Assembly: GCA_903918595.1 (NCBI GenBank)
Contig: CAIXFB010000311.1
Location: forward strand, 1-26,969
Direction: 5' to 3'
DNA length: 26,969 bases
Origin: an uncultured Actinomycetes bacterium
GTDB lineage: Bacteria; Actinomycetota; Actinomycetes; S36-B12
The notes below the pieces were generated by a model. It was not told the DNA's origin. It saw only the letters and a list, made by a program, of their open reading frames with translations, and made no database searches. Position numbers and translations under genes: made by a program. How positions within the stretch are numbered: position 1 is the first letter of the stretch; each line of letters starts with the position of its first letter. This document shows positions 13,849 to 21,649 of this stretch, piece by piece.

Positions 13849-14130
13849 TTACCGGCGCTTGGCCTTGCGGTCATCCTTGATGTGTCCCTTGAAGGTACGA
13901 GTTGGTGCGAATTCGCCCAACTTGTGACCGACCATGTTCTCGGAGATGAAGACCGGCACATGCTTGCGTCCGTCGTGGACCGCAATCGTGTGACCGAGCA
14001 TCAGCGGGATGATCATCGAACGACGCGACCAGGTCTTGATCACGTTCTTGGTGCCGGCCTCGTTCTGGACTTCTACCTTTTTCAAGAGGTAGCCGTCGAT
14101 GAACGGGCCCTTCTTCAGACTGCGTGGCAT
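13849..14130 (-). CDS. rpsS: Small ribosomal subunit protein uS19
   Basis: 30S head protein that forms a complex with S13 near the A site. The 93-residue product is of family length: MPRSLKKGPFIDGYLLKKVE, TWSRRSMIIPLMLGHTIAVH, then ENMVGHKLGEFAPTRTFKGH. ATG 14130 is 12 bases after rplB. A 68-base gap with no recognised signal separates it from rplV. Confidence 0.98.
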   Translation of the reverse strand: MPRSLKKGPFIDGYLLKKVEVQNEAGTKNVIKTWSRRSMIIPLMLGHTIAVHDGRKHVPVFISENMVGHKLGEFAPTRTFKGHIKDDRKAKRR

Positions 14131-14142
14131 ATAGATGATTCC

Positions 14143-14979
14143 TTAGCGCTTCTTGCCGGTCTTGCGGCGGCGGACGATGAACTTGTCACTCGGCTTGTTG
14201 GCCTTACGGGTACGACCCTCGGGCTTGCCATTCGGGTTGACCGGGTGGCGTCCACCGGAGGTCTTACCTTCACCACCACCGTGCGGGTGGTCGACCGGGT
14301 TCATGGCAACACCGCGGACGGTTGGGCGCTTGCCCTTCCAGCGCATACGGCCAGCCTTACCCCAGTTGATGTTCGACTGCTCAGCGTTGCCCACCTCGCC
14401 GACCGTTGCGCGTGAACGCAGGTCGACGTTGCGGATTTCCCCGGAGGGCATGCGCAGCTGGGCGTAGGGGCCGTCCTTGGCGACGAGCTGAACGCTCGAA
14501 CCGGCCGAACGAGCGATCTTTGCGCCACCACCTGGCTTGATCTCCACTGCGTGGATCACCGTGCCGACGGGGATGTTGCGAAGAGGCAGGTTGTTGCCCG
14601 GCTTGATGTCAGCCGAAGGACCCGTCTCGATGCGATCGCCCTGCTTGATCTTGTTCGGGGCGATGATGTAGCGCTTCTCACCGTCTGCAAAATGCAGGAG
14701 TGCGATGCGCGCGGTGCGGTTGGGGTCGTACTCAATGTGAGCGACCTTGGCCGGCACGCCATCTTTATCGGCCCGACGGAAGTCAATAAGGCGGTAGGCA
14801 CGCTTGTGGCCACCACCAATGTGACGCGTTGTGATCTTGCCGGAGTTGTTGCGGCCACCCGACTTTGTCAGCGGGCGAACCAGCGACTTCTCGGGGGTCG
14901 AACGCGTGATCTCCACGAAGTCGGCAACGCTAGAGCCACGACGGCCCGGCGTAGTCGGCTTGTACTTGCGGATTCCCAT
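14143..14979 (-). CDS. rplB: Large ribosomal subunit protein uL2
   Basis: Core 50S protein close to the peptidyl transferase centre, needed for subunit joining. The 278-residue product contains MGIRKYKPTTPGRRGSSVAD, GRNNSGKITTRHIGGGHKR, the OB-fold and SH3-like domains, and the conserved loop GVAMNPVDHPHGGGEGKT, whose histidine (HPHGGG) is the well-known catalytic-centre neighbour. It ends RKANKPSDKFIVRRR. Length is normal; 33 bases separate it from rplW. Confidence 0.98.
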   Translation of the reverse strand: MGIRKYKPTTPGRRGSSVADFVEITRSTPEKSLVRPLTKSGGRNNSGKITTRHIGGGHKRAYRLIDFRRADKDGVPAKVAHIEYDPNRTARIALLHFADGEKRYIIAPNKIKQGDRIETGPSADIKPGNNLPLRNIPVGTVIHAVEIKPGGGAKIARSAGSSVQLVAKDGPYAQLRMPSGEIRNVDLRSRATVGEVGNAEQSNINWGKAGRMRWKGKRPTVRGVAMNPVDHPHGGGEGKTSGGRHPVNPNGKPEGRTRKANKPSDKFIVRRRKTGKKR

Positions 14980-15012
14980 GTCAGTCTCTCGTCTCGTCTA
15001 TCTGTGACCCGG

Positions 15013-15312
15013 TCAGGAGACCGGTCCGCCGAAGATGTCGATGCGGTCGCCGGTTGCCACCGACACGATCGCACGCTTGGTTCCAACGCGACGCCCATAG
15101 CCGAAGCGGGTGCGTATGCGCTTGCCCTCGCGATTGTTGGTGTTCACGCTCAGCACCTTCACACCGAATACCTGCTCGACCGCGATCTTGATCTGGGTCT
15201 TGTTGGCGTCGGGCGAAACGATGAACGTGTACTTGTTCTGATCCAGAAGGCCGTAGCTCTTCTCGGAAATCACTGGTGCGATCAGGATGTCGCGGGGATC
15301 GGCGATCTTCAT
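15013..15312 (-). CDS. rplW: Large ribosomal subunit protein uL23
   Basis: Peptide-exit protein that docks trigger factor and SRP. The 99-residue product starts DPRDILIAPVISEKSYGLLD and has NKYTFIVSPDANKTQIKIAV, EQVFGVKVLSVNTNNREGK and a basic RRVGTKRAIVSV region, matching the bacterial family. Its ATG overlaps the rplD stop by four bases (ATGA), indicating coupling. Confidence 0.97.
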   Translation of the reverse strand: MKIADPRDILIAPVISEKSYGLLDQNKYTFIVSPDANKTQIKIAVEQVFGVKVLSVNTNNREGKRIRTRFGYGRRVGTKRAIVSVATGDRIDIFGGPVS

Positions 15313-15983
15313 GCGGACACCTCCGACTCGGTTGCAACAGCCTTGACGCTCTTGCCGGTCTTAGGACCTGCAAGGAAAACGTCGAGCGCTGCGCTTGTGA
15401 ACAGGACCTGATCGCTGATCAATACGTCGTAGGTGTTGATCTGATCGGGAGCAACGATCGCAACTTCAGGGACGTTGCGCAGGCTCAGCCACGACGACGT
15501 CTCATCACGAGCGATGACGACCAATACGTTGCCCTCTAACTCGAGTGCGTCAAGGGTGGCGATGGCTGCCTTGGTAGACGGCTTCTCCCCTGTCACGATC
15601 TCGGTGACAACGTGAATGCGGCTCTCGCGGGCCCGGTCGGACAAAGCGCCACGAAGAGCAGCGGCCTTCATCTTCTTGGGGGTGCGCTGGGAGTAGTCGC
15701 GAGGGGTGGGTCCGTGCACAACGCCGCCACCTGCGTACTGCGGGGCGCGAATCGAACCCTGACGGGCGCGACCGGTTCCCTTCTGCTTGTACGGCTTGCG
15801 TCCGCCGCCACTGACCTCAGCGCGGTTCTTCACCTTGTGGGTACCCTGACGCGCAGCTGCGAGCTGGGCCACGACAACCTGGTGGATCAACGGAATGTTG
15901 ACCTGAACCTCGAAGATCTCGGCGGGGAGTTCTACCGAACCCGAAGCCTTGCCGGCGGGGGTGCGTACGTCTACTGAACTCAT
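15309..15983 (-). CDS. rplD: Large ribosomal subunit protein uL4
   Basis: 50S assembly protein with a loop in the exit tunnel; in E. coli it also represses the S10 operon. The 224-residue product has FEVQVNIPLIHQVVVAQLAA, the tunnel loop RAEVSGGGRKPYKQKGTGRA, RQGSIRAPQYAGGGVVHGP and LRGALSDRARESRIHVV. Length is normal. It overlaps rplC and rplW by four bases each. The loop shows no macrolide-resistance type change I can recognise. Confidence 0.97.
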   Translation of the reverse strand: MSSVDVRTPAGKASGSVELPAEIFEVQVNIPLIHQVVVAQLAAARQGTHKVKNRAEVSGGGRKPYKQKGTGRARQGSIRAPQYAGGGVVHGPTPRDYSQRTPKKMKAAALRGALSDRARESRIHVVTEIVTGEKPSTKAAIATLDALELEGNVLVVIARDETSSWLSLRNVPEVAIVAPDQINTYDVLISDQVLFTSAALDVFLAGPKTGKSVKAVATESEVSA

Positions 15984-16630
15984 GCCAAACCCTCCTTCGC
16001 GGCGGTGTGGATGAGGACGAGCCCACCCTTGGGACCGGGCACCGCACCCTTGATCAGGATGAGGCCACGCTCGGTGTCGACGCCCTGGACGACCAGGTTC
16101 ATCGTGGTCTGGCGATCCCCACCCATGCGTCCGGCCATTTTCATGCCCTTGAACACGCGACCGGGGGTCGAGCAGCCACCGATGGAGCCCGGTGAACGGT
16201 GCTTGCGCTGCACACCGTGCGAGGCGCGCAGGCCGTGGAATCCGTGGCGCTTCATAACGCCAGCGAAGCCTTTGCCCTTGGTGGTGCCGACCACGTCGAC
16301 GCGCTGACCAGCCTCGAACACGTCCGGGCCGATCTCTTGGCCCAACGTGTACTCCGAAGCATCCTCGGTACGCAACTCGATGAGGTGGCGACGCGGGGTC
16401 ACACCTGCCTTGGCGAAGTGACCAGTGGCCGGCTTGTTGACCTTGCGGGGGTCGATAGCGCCGTAGGCGATCTGCACACCCGAGTAACCGTCTGTGTCAG
16501 GGGTGCGAACCTGTGTAACTACACAGGGACCAGCCTTCACAACGGTGACGGGGATGACCTTGTTGTTCTCATCCCAGACCTGAGTCATACCGAGCTTCTC
16601 GCCCAGTACGCCCTTCATGTTCCTACCCAT
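15980..16630 (-). CDS. rplC: Large ribosomal subunit protein uL3
   Basis: Early-assembly 50S protein with a loop reaching toward the peptidyl transferase centre. The 216-residue product begins MKGVLGEKLGMTQVWDENNK and has VTVVKAGPCVVTQVRTPDTD, then GTTKGKGFAGVMKRHGFHG. The central loop HRSPGSIGGCSTPGRVFKG and MAGRMGGDRQTTMNL contain the usual Gln that is methylated in other bacteria (GGDRQT). Length is normal. It begins 13 bases after rpsJ and overlaps rplD by four. Confidence 0.98.
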   Translation of the reverse strand: MGRNMKGVLGEKLGMTQVWDENNKVIPVTVVKAGPCVVTQVRTPDTDGYSGVQIAYGAIDPRKVNKPATGHFAKAGVTPRRHLIELRTEDASEYTLGQEIGPDVFEAGQRVDVVGTTKGKGFAGVMKRHGFHGLRASHGVQRKHRSPGSIGGCSTPGRVFKGMKMAGRMGGDRQTTMNLVVQGVDTERGLILIKGAVPGPKGGLVLIHTAAKEGLA

Positions 16631-16643
16631 GGCTCAATCGTCC

Positions 16644-16952
16644 TTACAGCTTGATCTCGATGTCGACGCCAGCCGGAAGGTCGAGACGCATCAGCGAGTC
16701 GACTGTCTTCGGCGTGGGGTCAAGGATGTCGATGAGGCGCTTATGTGTGCGCATCTCGAAGTGCTCGCGGCTGTCCTTGTACTTGTGAGGGGAACGAATG
16801 ACACAAAAAACGTTCTTCTCAGTTGGTAGCGGCACCGGGCCTGCAACCGATGCACCAGTACGCGTCACCGTCTCGACGATTTTCTTCGCCGAGGAATCGA
16901 TGACCTCGTGGTCATAGGCCTTGAGCCGGATGCGGATCTTTTGTCCCGCCAT
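16644..16952 (-). CDS. rpsJ: Small ribosomal subunit protein uS10
   Basis: 30S head protein, also the transcription antitermination factor NusE. The 102-residue product starts AGQKIRIRLKAYDHEVID and has ETVTRTGASVAGPVPLPTEK, SPHKYKDSREHFEMRTHKR and the end DLPAGVDIEIKL; length is normal. AAGGA lies 12 bases before ATG 16952, a long spacing. The 128-base gap to tuf holds a long hairpin but no promoter I trust. Confidence 0.98.
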   Translation of the reverse strand: MAGQKIRIRLKAYDHEVIDSSAKKIVETVTRTGASVAGPVPLPTEKNVFCVIRSPHKYKDSREHFEMRTHKRLIDILDPTPKTVDSLMRLDLPAGVDIEIKL

Positions 16953-17014
16953 GATGGCTTGGTGTCCTTACTCGTGTAGTGCCGCTGGTTACGTGCAGTT
17001 ATGAAGCTGGTGGT

Positions 17015-17069
17015 ACTTCAGTTTCGTGGCGGGCAATGGGTCGCACTGCCCGCCACGAGGTACTGAGGT
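17015..17069 (-). terminator. Long hairpin between tuf and rpsJ
   Basis: Twelve exact pairs join 17058-17047 with 17035-17024 around an 11-base loop. After small bulges, 17069-17062 pairs with 17022-17015 at seven of eight positions. The structure begins 12 bases after the tuf stop. No U-tract follows, so it may be a U-poor actinobacterial terminator, an mRNA-stabilising structure or an S10 leader element. Confidence 0.5.
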
Positions 17070-17080
17070 GGTGATGCAGA

Positions 17081-18277
17081 TCAGGCCAGGATCTTCGTGA
17101 CGCGACCGGCGCCGACTGTGCGGCCACCCTCGCGGATCGCGAAGCGCAGGCCTTCCTCCATGGCGATGGACTGAATGAGCTCCACCTTCATGTCGGTGTT
17201 GTCGCCAGGCATGACCATGTCCTTGCCCTCGGGCAGGTGCACAACGCCGGTGACGTCGGTGGTCCGGAAGTAGAACTGCGGACGGTAGTTGTCGAAGAAC
17301 GGGGTGTGACGGCCGCCTTCATCCTTGGAAAGGATGTAGACCGCAGCCTCGAACTCCGTGTGCGGAGTGATCGAACCCGGCTTGCAGCAGACCTGGCCGC
17401 GCTCGACGTCTTCGCGCTTGGTGCCACGAAGAAGCACGCCGACGTTCTCGCCTGCCTGGCCTTCGTCGAGCAACTTGCGGAACATCTCAACACCGGTGAC
17501 GGTGGTCTTGGTGGGCGGGCCGGGGCGGATGCCGACGATTTCGATTTCCTCGTTGACCTTGACGATGCCACGCTCGATACGACCGGTGACAACGGTGCCA
17601 CGGCCGGTGATCGTGAAGACATCCTCGATGGGCATGAGGAAGGGCTTGTCGACCTCGCGCTCGGGGGTGACGATGTACGAGTCCACAGCGTCCATGAGCT
17701 CGATGATCGACTCGCCCCACTTGGCGTCACCCTGCAGTGCCGGGAAGGCAGCTACGCGAACAACAGGAATGTCGTCGCCCGGGAATTCGTAAGCGGAGAG
17801 CAGCTCGCGAACCTCCATCTCGACCAGTTCGATGAGCTCTTCATCGTCAACCATGTCGCACTTGTTGAGTGCAACGACGATGGCGGGCACGCCGACCTGA
17901 CGAGCGAGGAGCACGTGCTCCTTGGTCTGCGGCATTGGGCCGTCGGTGGCGGCGACGACGAGAATCGCACCGTCCATCTGGGCTGCGCCGGTGATCATGT
18001 TCTTGATGTAGTCAGCGTGACCAGGGCAGTCGACGTGTGCGTAGTGACGCGCCTCTGTCTGGTACTCGACGTGCGCGATCGAAATGGTGATACCGCGCTG
18101 ACGCTCCTCAGGAGCCTTGTCGATTTCATCGAAGGGCGTGAACGGGTTCACGTCCGGGTACTTGTCATGCAGCACCTTGGTGATGGCAGCGGTCAACGTC
18201 GTCTTTCCATGGTCAATGTGACCAATCGTGCCGATGTTGACGTGCGGCTTGGTGCGCTCAAACTTGGCCTTGGCCAC
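17081..18277 (-). CDS. tuf: Elongation factor Tu
   Basis: GTPase that brings aminoacyl-tRNA to the ribosomal A site. The 398-residue product has the P-loop GHIDHGKT (19-26), switch I RGITI with Thr64, DCPGH (83-87), NKCD (138-141), then domains 2 and 3 with ITGRGTVVTGRIERG and RFAIREGGRTVGAGRVTKIL. The start is GTG 18277, seven bases after AAGGGAG. It follows fusA by 86 bases. The N-terminus MAKAKFERTKPHVNIGT is of the actinobacterial type and is one of the best indicators of the phylum here. Confidence 0.99.
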   Translation of the reverse strand: MAKAKFERTKPHVNIGTIGHIDHGKTTLTAAITKVLHDKYPDVNPFTPFDEIDKAPEERQRGITISIAHVEYQTEARHYAHVDCPGHADYIKNMITGAAQMDGAILVVAATDGPMPQTKEHVLLARQVGVPAIVVALNKCDMVDDEELIELVEMEVRELLSAYEFPGDDIPVVRVAAFPALQGDAKWGESIIELMDAVDSYIVTPEREVDKPFLMPIEDVFTITGRGTVVTGRIERGIVKVNEEIEIVGIRPGPPTKTTVTGVEMFRKLLDEGQAGENVGVLLRGTKREDVERGQVCCKPGSITPHTEFEAAVYILSKDEGGRHTPFFDNYRPQFYFRTTDVTGVVHLPEGKDMVMPGDNTDMKVELIQSIAMEEGLRFAIREGGRTVGAGRVTKILA

Positions 18278-18363
18278 CTGAGTTCTCCCTTGTCGTTCTG
18301 CCGTCCAGCGTTGTCGCGGATCGGGGCGTTTATCTGATGAGGTTGGTTTCTACTGATCCGCGA

Positions 18364-20463
18364 CTATTCGCCGCGAGCCTTAGCGATGATCTCCAATGCC
18401 ACGTTCGAGGGAACCTGCGCATAGGAGTCAAATTGCATGCTGTAACTGGCACGTCCCTGAGTGCGGCTGCGTAGATCTCCTACGTAGCCAAACATCTCCG
18501 AGAGCGGAACCAGCGCCGTGACCACTCGGGCCCCTGCTCGCTCGTCCATCGCCTGGACTTGTCCACGGCGAGAGTTGAGGTCGCCAATGACATCGCCCAT
18601 GAAGTCTTCCGGTGTGGTGACTTCAACGGCCATCATTGGCTCGAGCAGGACTGGGTTCGCCTTACGTGCGCCTTCTTTGAAGGCCATCGATCCGGCGATC
18701 TTGAATGCGAGCTCGGAAGAGTCGACATCGTGGTACGCGCCGTCTTGCAGCGTCACTGTGATGTCCACCATGGGGTAGCCGGCGAGTACGCCGTTCTCCA
18801 TGGCCTCTTGAGCACCAGCATCCACCGAGGGGATGTATTCACGGGGGATGCGACCGCCCGTGACCTTGTTCTCAAAGACGTAGCCGCCACCTTCTGCAGT
18901 GGTCGGGCCGATGTCGATCTGCACCTTGGCGAACTGGCCAGAGCCACCAGTCTGCTTCTTGTGCGTGTAATCGACCTTCTCGACCTTCTTGGTGATGGTC
19001 TCGCGGTAGGCGACCTGGGGCTTACCAACGTTGGCCTCGACGCGGAACTCGCGGCGCATACGGTCGACGAGCACCTCAAGGTGCAGCTCGCCCATGCCGG
19101 AGATGATGGTCTGGCCGGTCTCTTCGTCAGAGCGCACCTGGAAGGTGGGGTCCTCTTCGGCGAGACGCTGGATAGCAGTGCCCAGACGCTCCTGGTCACT
19201 CTTCGTCTTGGGCTCGATTGCCACCGAGATAACGGGGGCGGGGAAAGTCATGGACTCGAGCACGACCGGGTTGCTCGGATCGCACAAGGTCTCACCAGTG
19301 GTGGTGTCCTTGAGGCCCATCACAGCAACGATGTCGCCAGCGCCTACCGACTCGATTTCTTCGCGCTTGTTGGCGTGCATTCGGTAGATCTTGCCGATGC
19401 GCTCTTTGCGATCCTTGACACTGTTCAGCACCGCAGTGCCGGTCTGCAGACGCCCTGAGTACACGCGCACATAGGTGAGCTTGCCCAGGTGCGGGTCGGT
19501 CATGATCTTGAAAGCAAGTGCGGCGAAGGGCTCGGAATCACTGGGCTGACGGATGAGGATTTCCTCTTCCTTGCCAGGCTTGTGGCCTTCGATGCCGCTG
19601 ATGTCAAGGGGTGAAGGCAGGTACGCAACGACCGCGTCGAGCATGGGCTGAACGCCCTTGTTCTTAAACGCCGAACCGGTCAGGATCGGGGTCAACTTGT
19701 AGGCGAGAGTCGCGCGACGAATCGCAGCCTGAATCTCTTCAACCGTGAACTCGCCACCTTCAAGGAACTTCTCCATGATGGCGTCGTCGGCCTCGGAAAG
19801 GGTTTCGAGCAACTTCTCGCGGTACTCGGCGGCCTTGTCGACGAGATCGGCGGGAATGTCTTCAATGGTGTAGTCGTCGCCCTTTTGGGTTTCGCCACGC
19901 CAGGTGAGAGCGCGCATGGTCACGAGATCAACGACGCCGAGGAAGTCGCCCTCGCTGCCAATCGGAAGCTGCAGCACGAGCGGGGTGGCACCGAGACGGG
20001 AGACGATCATGTCGACGCAGCGGTAGAAATCCGCGCCGGTGCGGTCGAGCTTGTTGACGAAGCAGATCCGGGGGACGCTGTACTTGTCAGCCTGACGCCA
20101 CACTGTCTCGGACTGCGGCTCAACGCCGGCAACTCCGTCGAACACCGTGACAGCGCCATCGAGTACGCGAAGTGAGCGCTCTACCTCGACGGTGAAGTCG
20201 ACGTGGCCGGGGGTATCGATGATGTTGATGGTGTGGTCTTTCCACATGCAGGTCGTGGCAGCCGATGTGATCGTGATGCCGCGCTCTTGCTCCTGCTCCA
20301 TCCAGTCCATGACGGCAGCGCCCTCGTGAACCTCACCAATCTTGTAGCTGATACCTGTGTAGAAAAGGATGCGCTCAGTGGTCGTGGTTTTGCCCGCGTC
20401 GATATGCGCCATGATCCCGATGTTGCGGACCTTGGCGAGGTCGAGGGCGGTTCCTATCGACAC
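18364..20463 (-). CDS. fusA: Elongation factor G
   Basis: GTPase that drives translocation and, with RRF, ribosome recycling. The 699-residue product has the P-loop AHIDAGKT (19-26), RGITITSAAT, DTPGH (83-87) and NKLD (137-140). It continues with the domain II block YVRVYSGRLQTG, domain IV with GGRIPREYIPSVDAGAQEAM and domain V with LMGDVIGDL-like EDFMGDVIGDLNSRRG. It starts with GTG 20463 behind GGAGAG. Length is normal for a housekeeping EF-G, and its place between rpsG and tuf excludes a specialised paralogue. Confidence 0.99.
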   Translation of the reverse strand: MSIGTALDLAKVRNIGIMAHIDAGKTTTTERILFYTGISYKIGEVHEGAAVMDWMEQEQERGITITSAATTCMWKDHTINIIDTPGHVDFTVEVERSLRVLDGAVTVFDGVAGVEPQSETVWRQADKYSVPRICFVNKLDRTGADFYRCVDMIVSRLGATPLVLQLPIGSEGDFLGVVDLVTMRALTWRGETQKGDDYTIEDIPADLVDKAAEYREKLLETLSEADDAIMEKFLEGGEFTVEEIQAAIRRATLAYKLTPILTGSAFKNKGVQPMLDAVVAYLPSPLDISGIEGHKPGKEEEILIRQPSDSEPFAALAFKIMTDPHLGKLTYVRVYSGRLQTGTAVLNSVKDRKERIGKIYRMHANKREEIESVGAGDIVAVMGLKDTTTGETLCDPSNPVVLESMTFPAPVISVAIEPKTKSDQERLGTAIQRLAEEDPTFQVRSDEETGQTIISGMGELHLEVLVDRMRREFRVEANVGKPQVAYRETITKKVEKVDYTHKKQTGGSGQFAKVQIDIGPTTAEGGGYVFENKVTGGRIPREYIPSVDAGAQEAMENGVLAGYPMVDITVTLQDGAYHDVDSSELAFKIAGSMAFKEGARKANPVLLEPMMAVEVTTPEDFMGDVIGDLNSRRGQVQAMDERAGARVVTALVPLSEMFGYVGDLRSRTQGRASYSMQFDSYAQVPSNVALEIIAKARGE

Positions 20464-20530
20464 TGTTCTCTCCGTTGCTGTTCAGCGGTGCTAGTTGGTG
20501 GCTGTGGGGCTCGGGCTTGCTGTGGTGCTG

Positions 20531-21001
20531 TTACCAGCGGTAGTGCGCGAAGGCCTTGTTCGACTCGGCCATCTTGTGCGTGTCTTCGCGCTTCTTCACT
20601 GCGGCACCGAGGCCGTTGGAAGCGTCGAGGATCTCGTTCATGAGGCGCTCAGTCATGGTCTTCTCACGACGCTGACGCGAGTAGCCGATCAGCCAGCGAA
20701 GTGCGAGGGTCGTACTACGGCCAGCCTTGACTTCAACCGGCACCTGGTAGGTGGCGCCACCGACGCGGCGTGAACGCACCTCAAGGGTGGGCTTGATGTT
20801 GTCGAGTGCGCGCTTGAGCGTCTGTACCGGGTCGGTACCAGTCTTGGCACGGCAACCTTCGAGCGCCCCGTAGACGATTCCCTCAGCGGTTGAGCGCTTG
20901 CCGTCAAGCAGGACCTTGTTGATCAACTGGGTGACGAGCGTGGCTTGGTAGACCGGGTCGATAACGATCGGTCGCTTGGCAGCTGGGCCCTTGCGTGGCA
21001 T
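20531..21001 (-). CDS. rpsG: Small ribosomal subunit protein uS7
   Basis: Primary binder of the 16S 3' domain that nucleates head assembly; represses the str operon in E. coli. The 156-residue product starts MPRKGPAAKRPIVIDPVYQ and has LINKVLLDGKRSTAEGIVY, ALDNIKPTLEVRSRRVGGATY, RWLIGYSRQRREKTMTERLM and the end SNKAFAHYRW. Length is normal. ATG 21001 overlaps the rpsL stop by one base (TAATG). Confidence 0.98.
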   Translation of the reverse strand: MPRKGPAAKRPIVIDPVYQATLVTQLINKVLLDGKRSTAEGIVYGALEGCRAKTGTDPVQTLKRALDNIKPTLEVRSRRVGGATYQVPVEVKAGRSTTLALRWLIGYSRQRREKTMTERLMNEILDASNGLGAAVKKREDTHKMAESNKAFAHYRW

Positions 21002-21375
21002 TAGGCCTTCTCCTTCTTCGCGCCGTAACGAGAACGTGCCTGCTTGCGGTTCTTGACGCCCTGGGTATCGAGGGCACCGCGGATGACCTTGTAGCGGACG
21101 CCGGGGAGGTCACGGACGCGACCGCCGCGGACGAGGACGATCGAATGCTCTTGGAGGTTGTGGCCGACACCGGGGATGTACGCGGTGATCTCGATCTGGG
21201 AGGTAAGACGGACGCGGGCCACCTTGCGGAGCGCAGAGTTCGGCTTCTTGGGGGTGGTGGTGTACACACGCGTGCAGACTCCACGGCGCTGGGGGCTGCC
21301 CTTGAGCGCCGGAGCCTTGGTCTTGGACACTTTGTCCTGCCGGCCCTTGCGGACTAGCTGCTGGATTGTTGGCAC
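21001..21375 (-). CDS. rpsL: Small ribosomal subunit protein uS12
   Basis: Decoding-centre protein of the 30S subunit and the classic streptomycin-resistance target. The 124-residue product starts at GTG 21375 (MPTIQQLVRKGRQDK), with AGGAGAGG about six bases upstream; 124 is the family length in actinobacteria. TTTPKKPNSALRK with Lys43 is normal. Position 88, in RVRDLPGVRY, is Arg (codon CGT at 21114-21112), where Mycobacterium tuberculosis and E. coli have Lys. The frame stays open 76 codons further upstream, without S12 similarity. Confidence 0.98.
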   Translation of the reverse strand: MPTIQQLVRKGRQDKVSKTKAPALKGSPQRRGVCTRVYTTTPKKPNSALRKVARVRLTSQIEITAYIPGVGHNLQEHSIVLVRGGRVRDLPGVRYKVIRGALDTQGVKNRKQARSRYGAKKEKA

Positions 21376-21611
21376 GTCGCGCCTCTCCTGCTTCCTGGAT
21401 CTAGTTGCTGACTCGTAGTACTGAAAAGTCATTTTCGGCTGTTCATTTGTGACCAGATCTCCGACCCACGCGGTCGGGCGTGTCGCGCCCTTCCCGATGT
21501 GCTCGGGCCGTACATTCGTGGTTGGATCTCCGGTGCGGGGTGCACACCTCATGCGCACCTTCGGGGGAAGCCGCACACTTGCGGTGCCCAGTTGCCCGGG
21601 CACGAGGAGGA
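21376..21611 (-). promoter_or_regulatory. str operon leader with tandem hairpins and a near-direct repeat
   Basis: About 230 untranslated bases are expected between the candidate promoter and rpsL. They contain GGGCG-CGACA-CGCCC (21490-21476) followed at once by CGACC-GCGTG-GGTCG (21476-21462). Two similar 27-base segments, each GGAGATC then AATG, lie at 21532-21506 and 21463-21437, matching at about 20 of 27 positions. No known riboswitch is recognised. Confidence 0.5.
21429..21515 (-). CDS. Possible 28-codon leader ORF upstream of rpsL
   Basis: ATG 21515 opens 28 codons, M-Y-G-P-S-T to S-R-K, ending TGA at 21429. GGAG lies about 12 bases before this ATG. A second in-frame ATG (codon 24) lies in the second copy of the local repeat and has the same upstream sequence. 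The peptide is Arg- and Ser-rich and resembles nothing I know. It may be chance in GC-rich DNA. Confidence 0.2.
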   Translation of the reverse strand: MYGPSTSGRARHARPRGSEIWSQMNSRK

Positions 21612-21641
21612 ACGTTACCCCTAAGCCTTGCGCAGAGTCAA
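21612..21641 (-). promoter_or_regulatory. Candidate str operon promoter
   Basis: TTGACT (21641-21636) and TAACGT (21617-21612) are 18 bases apart, starting eight bases after the stop codon of the DUF4190-type gene. Five of six -35 bases match TTGACA. This is the best promoter-like pair I found in the window, and it lies upstream of rpsL as expected. Confidence 0.5.
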
Positions 21642-21649
21642 AGCGGGGG

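Noticed and set aside
16953..17014. Promoter for rpsJ
   Set aside because: I tried several TTNNNN/TANNNT pairs in the gap; none had both good elements and good spacing.
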